Shown one piece after another: positions 26,030 through 34,918 of a stretch of 64,000 nucleotides of DNA. Positions within the stretch are counted from its first letter, which is position 1. Each line of letters opens with the position of its first letter. This DNA is from Pirellulales bacterium (GTDB taxonomy: Bacteria; Planctomycetota; Planctomycetia; Pirellulales; Thermoguttaceae): contig JADLEL010000170.1 of the NCBI GenBank assembly GCA_020846145.1, positions 16,687-80,686 on the forward strand. Direction: 5' to 3'. The translations under genes and the position numbers were made by a program. The notes under the pieces were generated by a model, which ran no database searches, was not told the DNA's origin, and was given only the letters and a program-made list of their open reading frames with translations.

Positions 26030-26599
26030 TTACGAATGCAGCGGAGCGGCAGCGAGTTTTTCGTAGATCGGACCGCCGCGCTCGAGGCGGCTGGAAAAGA
26101 CGATTACCCGATCGACGGAAATCTTACCGGCCGAGAAATCGGCGTACCGCCGGAGCAGGGGAGTGAGAAGAGAAACGTTTTTCATGCTTTTGACGCGGCC
26201 GATGGTCAGATGCGTCTGGAAGCGGCGGTCTTCGTCTTGAAAACCGAGTTCCGCCAAGGCCAAAGCGGCGCAGTCGTGCAGATCGGCCATTTTTTCCGCG
26301 CCTTCCTTCGCGCCGAGCCAAACGGTGCGCGGCTTGCCGACGTTGGGAAACGCGCCGGCTCCGAAAATTTCCAAATCGAACGGCTCGACCTCCGCCGCTC
26401 CGCGTTTTACCGCATTGCAAACGTCGGCGATCGCGGTTTCCGGCACGTCGCCCAGGAATTGCAGCGTGAGATGGAGGTTGTGCGGCTCGACCCATTTCAC
26501 GTCGGCCCCCGCGGCACGGAGGATTTCGATCAACTCCGCCGCCTTCTTCCGCGCGGCGGCGCTGATTTCAACGGCGATAAACGTGCGGAGGGATTTCAT
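26030..26599 (-). CDS. thpR: RNA 2',3'-cyclic phosphodiesterase (2H family)
   Basis: The 189-residue protein is a LigT/ThpR-type 2H phosphoesterase with the two HxTx motifs HLTLQFLG and HLTIGRVK. It hydrolyses 2',3'-cyclic phosphates at RNA ends in vitro. I chose 26599 as the start because homology begins at MKSLRTFIAVEI; the upstream ATG lies in low-complexity CCTTCCGCC sequence. Its neighbour upstream is a PfkB kinase on the same strand. Confidence 0.92.
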   Translation of the reverse strand: MKSLRTFIAVEISAAARKKAAELIEILRAAGADVKWVEPHNLHLTLQFLGDVPETAIADVCNAVKRGAAEVEPFDLEIFGAGAFPNVGKPRTVWLGAKEGAEKMADLHDCAALALAELGFQDEDRRFQTHLTIGRVKSMKNVSLLTPLLRRYADFSAGKISVDRVIVFSSRLERGGPIYEKLAAAPLHS

Positions 26600-26602
26600 A
26601 AA

Positions 26603-26706
26603 GGCGGAAGGGGGAAGGCGGAAGGGGGAATGATGAATGCTGTATAACCACAACCAACGATTGACGACCAACGGATTTCCGCCTTCCCCCTTCAGCCTTC
26701 CCCCTT
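26603..26706. repeat. Low-complexity GGAAGG/CCTTCC tracts
   Basis: Pur/pyr-rich tracts of the type GGCGGAAGGGGGAA near 26603 and CCGCCTTCCCCCTT near 26690 are inverted relative to one another and may pair. Similar tracts occur at 61733-61783. Confidence 0.6.
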
Positions 26707-26708
26707 CG

Positions 26709-27611
26709 CTAAAAGCTCAGCATTCTTTTATACTCCTCCATCCGCTGGTCGAGGTCTTCGCGGGTAATCTGCGCGAGCCGGTCGAGGCTGAAATCCTCCA
26801 CGGTGAAACTGGCGACAAGCGTGCCGTAGGCCAGGGCCTCTTTCAAGGTCTTCGGATCGAAGCTGTTTTTCTCGGCGAGATAGCCCATCATGCCGCCGGC
26901 GAAGCTGTCGCCCGCCCCGGTCGGATCGACGACCTTTTCCGTGGGAAACGCGGGCAGCACGTAGGTCTCGAATTCGCTGAAGAACATCGCCCCGTGCTCG
27001 CCTTTCTTGATGACCACGAAGCGCGGGCCTAAGGCGCGGATGGCGTGGCCGGCCTGGACGAGATTGTCGATGCCCGTCAGCAGTTTCGCTTCGCTGTCGT
27101 TCAAGACCAGGCCGTCCACCTTTTTCAAGAGCGCGCGCAGTTCCGCCGGCTCGTTCTTGATGTAGAAATCCATCGTGTCGGCCACCACCAGCGACGCCCC
27201 GCGGCATTGCTCCATGACCTGCATCTGCAATTTCGGCGAGCCGTTGGCCAAAAACAGGAATTTGCAACGGCGATAGCTTTCCGGCAGATCGGGCTGGAAA
27301 TCGGCGAGTACGTTAAGTTGCAATTCGAGCGTCTCGCGGTCGTTCATGTTGGGCAGGTATTTTCCTTTCCAATAGAACGTCTTCCCGCCCTCGACGACTT
27401 GCAGGCCGGCGGTGTCGATGTTCCGCGACTTGAGTAGCGCGACGTGCTCGGGCGGAAAGTCCTCGCCCACCACGCCCGCCAATCGAACGGACGTAAAAAA
27501 GCTCGCGGCGTAGGAAAAATACGCCGCCGATCCGCCCAAAATGCGGTCGCGTTTCTGAGTGGGAGTTTCGACGCTATCCAGCGCCACGGAACCGACGACG
27601 ACGAGGGGCAT
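26709..27611 (-). CDS. PfkB-family sugar/nucleoside kinase
   Basis: The 300-residue kinase has the PfkB signature 1 (GGSAAYFSYAASFF) and signature 2 (DPTGAGDSFAGGMMGY, whose Asp is catalytic). Lengths and motifs agree with ribokinase/adenosine kinase-like enzymes. The substrate cannot be told. It lies 109 bp upstream of thpR on the same strand. ATG follows GAAATAAAC and has no strong Shine-Dalgarno. Confidence 0.92.
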   Translation of the reverse strand: MPLVVVGSVALDSVETPTQKRDRILGGSAAYFSYAASFFTSVRLAGVVGEDFPPEHVALLKSRNIDTAGLQVVEGGKTFYWKGKYLPNMNDRETLELQLNVLADFQPDLPESYRRCKFLFLANGSPKLQMQVMEQCRGASLVVADTMDFYIKNEPAELRALLKKVDGLVLNDSEAKLLTGIDNLVQAGHAIRALGPRFVVIKKGEHGAMFFSEFETYVLPAFPTEKVVDPTGAGDSFAGGMMGYLAEKNSFDPKTLKEALAYGTLVASFTVEDFSLDRLAQITREDLDQRMEEYKRMLSF

Positions 27612-27643
27612 GTTTATTTCCTGTGAAAATGTGGTTTGAAAGC

Positions 27644-27695
27644 ATTACTCGTTCCCACGCTCCGCGTGGGAACGCAATTCCAGACGCTCCGCGTC
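27644..27695 (-). repeat. REP element R7, 3' of RAYT
   Basis: ATTACTCGTTCCCACGCTCC GCGTGGGAACG then CGCAATTCC and GACGCTCCGCGTC. A mirrored copy lies at 28369-28421 on the other side of the transposase, and other copies or halves at 58371-58396 and 59431-59481. Confidence 0.9.
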
Positions 27696-27732
27696 GATGG
27701 AACCGCCAATCAATTCGTCATCCTGAGATTTT

Positions 27733-28269
27733 TTACATCCAATCCGTTCGAATTGTCAAGAGAGCCGATAATCCCGCGTAGTTCCGCGCGCTGGAATATC
27801 GCCAATGCGTCGGAGCTTCGACATAGCCCCTTTCTACCGGATTGTTGTGCATGTATTCCAGTTTCTGCCACATCATCGCATCGTCCTGAATCATCTGCGG
27901 ATGGCTCCCCTCCTGCCAGACTTGATGATCTCGGTCGGTTTTATGCTTCGCCTTGAGATAATGCAATTGCCGCAATAGAACATTGACGTTTCTGGCAGTC
28001 AGGAATTTGATTATTTCAAGGGCCGTATAGGATTTGAATCGAGTCATTTGGTCGCCGATGTCGGGAGAGGAAGCAATGAAATGCAGATGGTTTTCCAAAA
28101 TGACGTAACCGAAGATATCCAGTCCACGATTTATTTGCAGGTATTTCCAGCTATCGATTATTATCTGCACCGTTTCGGGTCGGGTGAAAATCGGTGTCCA
28201 ACCAACGGTGGTGCATGTGAGGAAGTAGGGATGTGTAGTTTCAAAGATTTTATAGCGAGTTCGGGTCAT
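27733..28269 (-). CDS. REP-associated tyrosine transposase (RAYT, Y1_Tnp)
   Basis: The 178-residue protein is of the RAYT type, related to IS200/IS605 TnpA. It contains the HUH motif ENHLHFIA (about residue 60) and a candidate catalytic Tyr in RFKSYTALEII about 23 residues later. It lies between mirrored REP elements, which RAYTs are believed to cut and move. The start at 28269 is MTRTRYKIFE. A second short copy of the start region (MT-stop-TRYKIYETEH) lies just upstream at 28305-28354. Confidence 0.93.
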   Translation of the reverse strand: MTRTRYKIFETTHPYFLTCTTVGWTPIFTRPETVQIIIDSWKYLQINRGLDIFGYVILENHLHFIASSPDIGDQMTRFKSYTALEIIKFLTARNVNVLLRQLHYLKAKHKTDRDHQVWQEGSHPQMIQDDAMMWQKLEYMHNNPVERGYVEAPTHWRYSSARNYAGLSALLTIRTDWM

Positions 28270-28282
28270 CCGTATATTCCTT

Positions 28283-28304
28283 CGACGCGGAGCGAGGTAA
28301 CGAG
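28283..28304 (-). repeat. REP-like half element
   Basis: CGACGCGGAGCGAGGTAACGAG shares the GACGCGGAGCG core with R7. It stands between the RAYT start and its duplicated remnant. Confidence 0.65.
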
Positions 28305-28354
28305 TAGAAGTCAGGATGCTCGGTCTCGTAAATTTTGTAACGCGTTCAGGTCAT
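28305..28354 (-). pseudogene. Duplicated RAYT 5'-end remnant
   Basis: The minus strand reads MT-stop-TRYKIYETEHP, closely matching the RAYT start MTRTRYKIFETTHP except for an in-frame TGA. It seems a partial duplication of the transposase start between two REP elements. Confidence 0.75.
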
Positions 28355-28368
28355 TTTGAGATTCCTTA

Positions 28369-28421
28369 GACGCGGAGCGTCGGGGAATTGCGTTCCCACG
28401 CGGAGCGTGGGAACGAGTAAT
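28369..28421 (+). repeat. REP element R7, 5' of RAYT
   Basis: GACGCGGAGCGTCGGGGAAT TGCGTTCCCACGCGGAGCGT GGGAACGAGTAAT; reverse complement of the element at 27644-27695. Confidence 0.9.
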
Positions 28422-28447
28422 TGATCCCTCGTTCCATCTCCCGCCCC

Positions 28448-30151
<1,704 letters not shown>

Positions 30152-30282
30152 ATTAAATTGATTTCCTTCCTGCTCTATATCGTCGAAGCCAGGGAATATC
30201 GTATTTTAGTGATTTTGGGTAATCGTGCAATCCTGAAAATAACTCTTACGGAGGGTGCGGCCAGTCGCATTTATTGCTCAAC

Positions 30283-30312
30283 TTGACATTATGTCATTTT
30301 GATCGCCATAAT
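30283..30312 (+). promoter_or_regulatory. Promoter with overlapping palindrome, upstream of HEPN island
   Basis: TTGACA (30283-30288), 18-bp spacer and CATAAT (30307-30312). A perfect palindrome TGACAT-T-ATGTCA (30284-30296) overlaps the -35 box and could be an operator. It is about 110 bp upstream of the first gene of the island. Confidence 0.65.
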
Positions 30313-30422
30313 TAGAATGAAAAGCAAGCGGTTCCAATGCAAGGCAATTTGCCGCATTGTGGGATTTGCATCACGCGAAGTTTCAGACACTCGGAAAAGT
30401 ATTTTCGGCAGAGAGAAATTCA

Positions 30423-30836
30423 ATGTCAGAAATCCTTACTTCGCGCGATTTCCAGCGGGCTTCCGAGCAGCGTTTTACAGTTGCCGAATTTTTATTGGAA
30501 CAAAGAGATTATTCGCTCGATGCGTTTTACCTTGCCGGTTATTCGGTGGAATGTATTCTCAAAGCATTGGTGATGTACAGGACGCCGGAAATGAATCGCA
30601 AAGCAGCATTTCAACGGCTCAAGGGCGGCGCGAAGATGCATTATCCGGAACACCTGAAGGAAGAACTAAAAAATCTCGGGCATCCGATCCCAAACGAGAT
30701 CGTAAAAGGTTTTCGACGTTTCGGTTGGTCAACCGATCTGCGTTACGAACACGGTCATTGGCCGGTCGGCGAAGTGCGAGGTTACTTAAAGGTTGCAAAA
30801 AAGACTATCGATTGGGTGAAGGGAGAAATGGTATGA
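30423..30836 (+). CDS. HEPN-domain protein
   Basis: The 137-residue protein begins with SRDFQRASEQRFTVAEFLLE, has the long second helix AFYLAGYSVECILKALV and ends with a helical segment RGYLKVAKKTIDWV. Near residue 107 it has RYEHGH, which fits the R-x4-H motif of HEPN-type RNases; this motif is degenerate in many members. HEPN proteins act as RNases in toxin-antitoxin and antiphage systems. I chose ATG 30423 because GAGAGA precedes it. Its stop overlaps the next gene's start (ATGA). The GC content is lower than that of flanking core genes. Confidence 0.8.
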   Translation: MSEILTSRDFQRASEQRFTVAEFLLEQRDYSLDAFYLAGYSVECILKALVMYRTPEMNRKAAFQRLKGGAKMHYPEHLKEELKNLGHPIPNEIVKGFRRFGWSTDLRYEHGHWPVGEVRGYLKVAKKTIDWVKGEMV

Positions 30837-31168
30837 GCACGCTGAATGCCACGAACTCGGAATGGGAAGCAAAAAGAACCTCCGAAACGCGACATGCCGA
30901 AGAGATTATGCGCAGGCACTTCGAATCGGCGGATGCATATCGCTATAATTCCGCATCGGTAAGGGTGCGAATCATCGATCCTCGATTCAAAGGACTCTCT
31001 CGGGAAGAGCGCGACGATTTGGTCGAACCCATCCTGGAATTACTGCCCGAAGATACGCAATCCGACATCATGAATCTCGTGTTGCTATACCCGGGCGAAG
31101 AAGGAGAATCGTTCAGGGCGAATATGATGAACGCGGAATTCGAACATCCGCTGGAGTCGATGCTGTAA
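30833..31168 (+). CDS. Conserved-looking 111-residue protein, partner of HEPN protein
   Basis: The 111-residue protein starts at the ATGA overlap with the HEPN gene, so it is translationally coupled. It has a helical, charged N-terminus (ETRHAEEIMRRHFES) and a compact C-terminal part (SVRVRIIDPRFKGLSREERDDLVEPILELLPEDTQ) with a pattern somewhat like the F-x-G-x-S ... R-x-x-L-V of BolA-type folds; that resemblance is weak. I do not recognise a family. Candidate roles are antidote or regulator of the HEPN protein. Confidence 0.65.
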   Translation: MSTLNATNSEWEAKRTSETRHAEEIMRRHFESADAYRYNSASVRVRIIDPRFKGLSREERDDLVEPILELLPEDTQSDIMNLVLLYPGEEGESFRANMMNAEFEHPLESML

Positions 31169-31229
31169 TCGACACTTTTTCGTTTCACCGCAAACCGAGT
31201 ACCATTTATCTGATTTTCGGAGACAATTC

Positions 31230-32225
31230 ATGGACGAGCCTTTGATGTGGATGGTAAGAGCAGGAGAAGGCGGATATCTTTTTGACGATTTCAAGAACGG
31301 CAATTACGTTGCGATCGGTTGGAAGAAAATCGGCGATTTGTCGCAAGTTGATTCTCAGGAAGAGATCAAGAAAATATACAAAAACAATTGGCCTGACGAA
31401 AATCCGTCGAAAGTTGGCAATGACGTCGCGATGATATTCAAGTTCCGTGCGATACTCAAACCGGAACACAAGGTAATCATCTACAATCCCAATGCGAGGG
31501 AATATCTTGTCGGCACGATCAAAGGCGAATATTGCTATGCACCTGATCAAGAGTATCCTCATACTCGAAAGGTTGAATGGTTAGGTCCCATCGAGCGCGA
31601 TTCGTTGAAAGTCGCCTCAAAAAATTCTCTCGGCAGTTTACTTGCGCTGTTTCAGATAAATGACGATACCGTGGAAAATGTATTGAATGTCCTGCAAGGA
31701 ATAGAATCCGAAGAGACCGAACCGTCTGGCGAAAAAAAGGAGTTCGAGCAATTAAAAGAGGACACAATCAGCAGAGCGCATGAGTTAATCAAGGACAATA
31801 TCTTGAAGCTGAGCCCGGACGATTTAGAACAACTGGTTGCAGCAATACTTCGAGCCATGGGATACAAGGCGCGAGTCACGCCGAAAGGCCCCGATCGGGG
31901 CGTTGATGTCATTGCCTCACCCGATGGCCTTGGATTAGAAGAGCCTCGCATAAAAGCAGAAGTTAAGCATCGGCCAAAGAGCCAAATGGGCTCTCAGGAA
32001 GTCCGCGGTTTCCTTGGTGGAATGCGCCAAGGGGATCGTGCGCTCTTTGTCAGCACCGGCGGCTTTACGAAGGATGCACACTATGAGGCTGACCGCTCAA
32101 ACCATCCGCTTACTTTATTGAACCTTGACGATCTTGCATTGCTTATCGTGAATCATTATGAAAACTTCGGTATGGAAGGAAAAGTTTTCATCCCTTTAAC
32201 TCGTTTGTACTGGCCTGCCGAGTAA
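31230..32225 (+). CDS. Mrr-type restriction endonuclease with EVE/PUA-like N-terminal domain
   Basis: The 331-residue protein has three parts. Residues 1-125 (MWMVRAGEGGYLFDDFKNG, NYVAIGW, then VIIYNPNAREYLVGTIKGEY) look like the EVE/PUA-like reader domain found before modification-dependent nucleases. A charged helical linker follows. Residues 195-330 are a Mrr_cat PD-(D/E)XK nuclease: LEQLVAAILRAMGY, Asp226 in DRGVDVIA, Glu244 and Lys246 in IKAEVKHRP, and Gln256 in QEVRGF. This suggests restriction of modified DNA. CGGAG precedes the ATG. It follows the 111-residue gene by 61 bp and completes the island. Confidence 0.86.
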   Translation: MDEPLMWMVRAGEGGYLFDDFKNGNYVAIGWKKIGDLSQVDSQEEIKKIYKNNWPDENPSKVGNDVAMIFKFRAILKPEHKVIIYNPNAREYLVGTIKGEYCYAPDQEYPHTRKVEWLGPIERDSLKVASKNSLGSLLALFQINDDTVENVLNVLQGIESEETEPSGEKKEFEQLKEDTISRAHELIKDNILKLSPDDLEQLVAAILRAMGYKARVTPKGPDRGVDVIASPDGLGLEEPRIKAEVKHRPKSQMGSQEVRGFLGGMRQGDRALFVSTGGFTKDAHYEADRSNHPLTLLNLDDLALLIVNHYENFGMEGKVFIPLTRLYWPAE

Positions 32226-32252
32226 TATTTCTCACAAGGCTGAAGATTTAAA

Positions 32253-32677
32253 TCATCCAAGCGTCCGCTCAATCCTCTTCAAACACGCCGCTTTCCCGAT
32301 AATCGCCAGGGTATCGAAGAGGCCGAGACCGAAGGATTCGCCGGTGACGGCGACGCGCATCGCGTGGATGATTTGGTTGGTTTTGATGTTCTCCATCACC
32401 GTGAAATCGTGCATCAGCTATTCGAGCGCGGGCGAGTCGAACGGCTCGGTAGCGGCCAAGCGGTCACAGAACTTTCTCGGCAACTCCGCGCCGTCGCCCT
32501 GGTGATGATGCTTTCCGAGGGCTTTTCGTCGTACGGAAAGCGATCGTCGGCGAGGAGGAATTCGTCGAACGCGAGGATATCGCCCGCCACTTTGATGCGA
32601 TCGCCCGCCGCGAAAAGCAAGGGCAAATCGTTTCGCCTGGCATCGGTACTCCTCCACGTGCGAATGCCACTCATCAA
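32253..32677 (-). pseudogene. gltX: Glutamyl-tRNA synthetase C-terminal remnant
   Basis: The minus strand reads like the anticodon-binding end of GluRS in two frames: IKVAGDILAFDEFLLADDRF and KFCDRLAATEPFDSPALE, then a TAG, then LMHDFTVMENIKTNQIIHAM RVAVTGESFGLGLFDTLAII GKAACLKRIERTLG. At least one frameshift (near 32500) and one in-frame stop (about 32420) break it. The conserved RVAVTG and FDTLAI segments identify it. The synthetase core with HIGH and KMSKS motifs is missing. A working gltX must be elsewhere. Confidence 0.83.
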
Positions 32678-32721
32678 CCTCCTGGCTTATGCCCACCGAT
32701 CGAGAATCAGCGCCACCCTCG

Positions 32722-32779
32722 CACACCGCGACCGCTGGTCGCGGCTTTGCATTCGCACACGGCGACCACTGGTCGCGGC
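32722..32779. repeat. Palindromic repeat R8, copy 1
   Basis: CCGCGACCGCTGGTCGCGG and a near copy GCGACCACTGGTCGC form two small palindromes. Another copy is at 38857-38914. Confidence 0.8.
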
Positions 32780-32780
32780 G

Positions 32781-34115
32781 TTAGGATTCGCCGGTTTCCG
32801 CGCGGCTGACTTGGGCTTCCATCACTTTTTGGCGGCGGATTTTGCGGACCACCACGCGGACGCCGCGATGTTGGATTTCCTCGCCGCCGTTCACGCCGTG
32901 GCCGAGATGGCCCATGATCCATTCGCTCAAGGTGGCGGCGCCGCCGGATGGCGGATCGGCGGCGAGGTCGAAGCCGGTCAACTCCCGCAGGCGCGGCAGG
33001 CCGATGCCGCCGCCGACGATCCACGACTTGCCCGACGGCGTCACGTGGGCGGGCAGGCGGTCGTACTCGTCCTCGATCTCGCCCACCAGTTCTTCGAGGA
33101 TGTCCTCCATCGTGATCATGCCCACCACTTTTTTCTCGGCATCGACGACCAGTGCGATGTGCGTGTGTTCGCGGATCATCCGCTCCAGGCACGCGGGAAT
33201 GGGGAGCGCGTCGGGCAACTGCGGGAAGGGCCGCAAGATCGAAAGCAAAGTCGGCGCTTCGCCCCGCGTAAGGTGCATGATCGCCAGCAAGTCCTTCAGG
33301 TTGATGTAGCCGATGATCGACTGCGGATCGTCCTTCCGCCCGGCCACCGGGAATCGCGTGTGCATGTCGAGATGCACGGCGATCAGGCATTCGGCCAGCG
33401 AGAGCTTCGCGTCCAACATGCTGATGTACTCGGCGGGGAGCATGATCTCGCGGATCGGCCGGCCGGAAAGCTTCGCCGCGCGGAGGATGATCGTTTCCTC
33501 GCGCTCGCCGATGAGCCGCGACGCCCGCGCCAACGAGACGCTCGCCCGCAGGCTTTGCAGTTCGGCCGCTTCGTGGGCGTGCGGATTGGCCTCGCGGCGC
33601 TTGCCCAGTTCGCTCAGCCGCATGATGCCGTGGACGGCCGATTCGAGGAGCCAGATCGCCGGCCAAACGCTGAAGGTGAACCAGCGCATGCCCGGCGAGA
33701 GCCGCAGGCAAACCAGTTCCTTGTTGCGGAAGGCGAAGACTTTGGGAACCAATTCGCCGAAGACGATGGTGAAGACGGTGATGGGAATCACGACCACGGC
33801 GATCGCCAGCCATTGCGAGAGCAGGTTCGACAGCCCCAGGCCTTGGTGGAAGAAGGGGCGCAACGATTGTTCGGCCCCCACGCCGCCGGTGGCCGCGGCG
33901 ATCGCGCCCAACAGCGTGATGCCCAACTGCACGGTGGCCAGGCTGGCCTCGAAATTTTCCTTCATGTAGAGGGCCGCCCGCGCGCCGGCGGCGTTTTCCT
34001 TGACCAGCACTTGCAGCCGCACGATGCTCACCGAAGCCAGCGCGATCTCATAAGCCGCGAAAAGCCCGTTGAGGCCGATCATCGCCAGAATGACGAGCAA
34101 TTCCCAAGTATGCAC
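32781..34115 (-). CDS. CNNM/HlyC-CorC-like membrane protein (DUF21-CBS-CorC_HlyC)
   Basis: The 444-residue protein has an N-terminal four-helix DUF21/CNNM domain (ILAMIGLNGLFAAYEIAL, ITLLGAIAAATGG, VVVIPITVFTIVFGELVPK), a CBS pair (FPVAGRKDDPQSIIGYINL, HIALVVDAEKKVVGMITMED) and a C-terminal CorC/HlyC domain (KSWIVGGGIGLPRLRELT). Members transport magnesium or regulate its export; the haemolysin name is historic. The CBS part should bind adenosine nucleotides. The gene stands alone between a decayed gltX piece and the nucleotidyltransferase pair. Confidence 0.93.
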   Translation of the reverse strand: MHTWELLVILAMIGLNGLFAAYEIALASVSIVRLQVLVKENAAGARAALYMKENFEASLATVQLGITLLGAIAAATGGVGAEQSLRPFFHQGLGLSNLLSQWLAIAVVVIPITVFTIVFGELVPKVFAFRNKELVCLRLSPGMRWFTFSVWPAIWLLESAVHGIMRLSELGKRREANPHAHEAAELQSLRASVSLARASRLIGEREETIILRAAKLSGRPIREIMLPAEYISMLDAKLSLAECLIAVHLDMHTRFPVAGRKDDPQSIIGYINLKDLLAIMHLTRGEAPTLLSILRPFPQLPDALPIPACLERMIREHTHIALVVDAEKKVVGMITMEDILEELVGEIEDEYDRLPAHVTPSGKSWIVGGGIGLPRLRELTGFDLAADPPSGGAATLSEWIMGHLGHGVNGGEEIQHRGVRVVVRKIRRQKVMEAQVSRAETGES

Positions 34116-34129
34116 GAAATCATCCCCAT

Positions 34130-34513
34130 TTATTTTTGAAATTCTTGATAAACATCATTCAACAAAGGCAGATATACCTTTTCGACGCGCTTGGCGATTT
34201 TCTTGGCAAGCGATTTCTGGTAAAGATGGGAGGTCATATTTCTGTCGTGCAGCATTTCGAGCCAATGTTCTTCATCCGCGGAACGGATAAGTTGGAGTTG
34301 CATGGCCGCCAGCAGCGCCTCGCGCGGGCTGTGTGTCGGGAGGCCTTCGAACGAGGCGATTCTTTGGCACGTTTTCCAGCATTGCTCGAAGGTAAATTCG
34401 AAGGCTTGAATCACTCCGGCCCGATCGCGGTCATTTTCCTGCGGCAGAGATACGAACTCCTGCAATTTAGCCAGGGCCTTGCCGAAGTTTTTGGATATCG
34501 TATGCTTGCTCAT
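34130..34513 (-). CDS. HI0074-type nucleotidyltransferase partner (substrate-binding subunit)
   Basis: The 127-residue helical protein matches the HI0074/KNTase_C-like family: FGKALAKLQEFVSLP, GVIQAFEFTFEQCWKTCQRI, SPREALLAAMQLQLI and LHDRNMTSHLYQKSLA, including the conserved DRNMTSH. It pairs with a minimal nucleotidyltransferase encoded just upstream, with a 47-nt overlap. Such pairs are regarded as toxin-antitoxin-like. I chose the ATG at 34513 since homology begins at MSKHTISKN. Confidence 0.9.
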   Translation of the reverse strand: MSKHTISKNFGKALAKLQEFVSLPQENDRDRAGVIQAFEFTFEQCWKTCQRIASFEGLPTHSPREALLAAMQLQLIRSADEEHWLEMLHDRNMTSHLYQKSLAKKIAKRVEKVYLPLLNDVYQEFQK

Positions 34514-34802
34514 AGACGACGATTCCTTCCGTTCGAATGCTTTTTCGGAGTTCCGCCGATGCGTCGGCCCACGCGATGATATCCGTAGATAGGAGCGTGA
34601 CGGCTCCATCGCTCACTTCCGCCAAAAATCGAAGCCATTTTTTCCTCTGGGAGGCGGGGAAATCGAAGGCTAAATCGTAATCGGAAGCGGATTGGGCGTC
34701 GCCGCGCGCCCGCGAACCGAAAAGTATGATTCGCCGAGGAGCCACCCGCTCGATTCCCAGCTCGATCAGCCGTTTTATGCTTGGTGGGTATTGAGCTACC
34801 AC
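34467..34802 (-). CDS. Minimal nucleotidyltransferase (MNT/HI0073 type)
   Basis: The 111-residue protein has the nucleotidyltransferase core RRIILFGSRARGDAQSASDYDLAFD (GSRARG with D-x-D). I chose a GTG start at 34802 because AAAGG stands about 6 nt upstream and the domain begins there. It overlaps the partner gene by 47 nt. In HepT/MntA and HI0073/HI0074 systems the transferase modifies or neutralises the partner; the actual substrate here is unknown. The upstream 110 bp hold a half R5 repeat. Confidence 0.88.
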   Translation of the reverse strand: MVAQYPPSIKRLIELGIERVAPRRIILFGSRARGDAQSASDYDLAFDFPASQRKKWLRFLAEVSDGAVTLLSTDIIAWADASAELRKSIRTEGIVVYEQAYDIQKLRQGPG

Positions 34803-34918
34803 GAAAACCTTTCTTTCTCGAATAGAGGATAGGTTTCCAATCCGTTCTACGAATCGGATGCAAACCGCGAGGAACGATACCGTTGCTCGATTTCCTCGTT
34901 CATCCATTATAACATCAT

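Noticed and set aside
30299..31168. A longer frame covering both the HEPN region and the 111-residue gene
   Set aside because: Its 5' part is in a different frame from the HEPN product; the HEPN gene has its own start, Shine-Dalgarno and ATGA junction, so the long frame is only the 111-residue gene extended upstream.
32364..34139. 591-residue plus-strand frame opposite the CNNM/HlyC gene
   Set aside because: No homology; the opposite strand has CBS and transporter domains in full.
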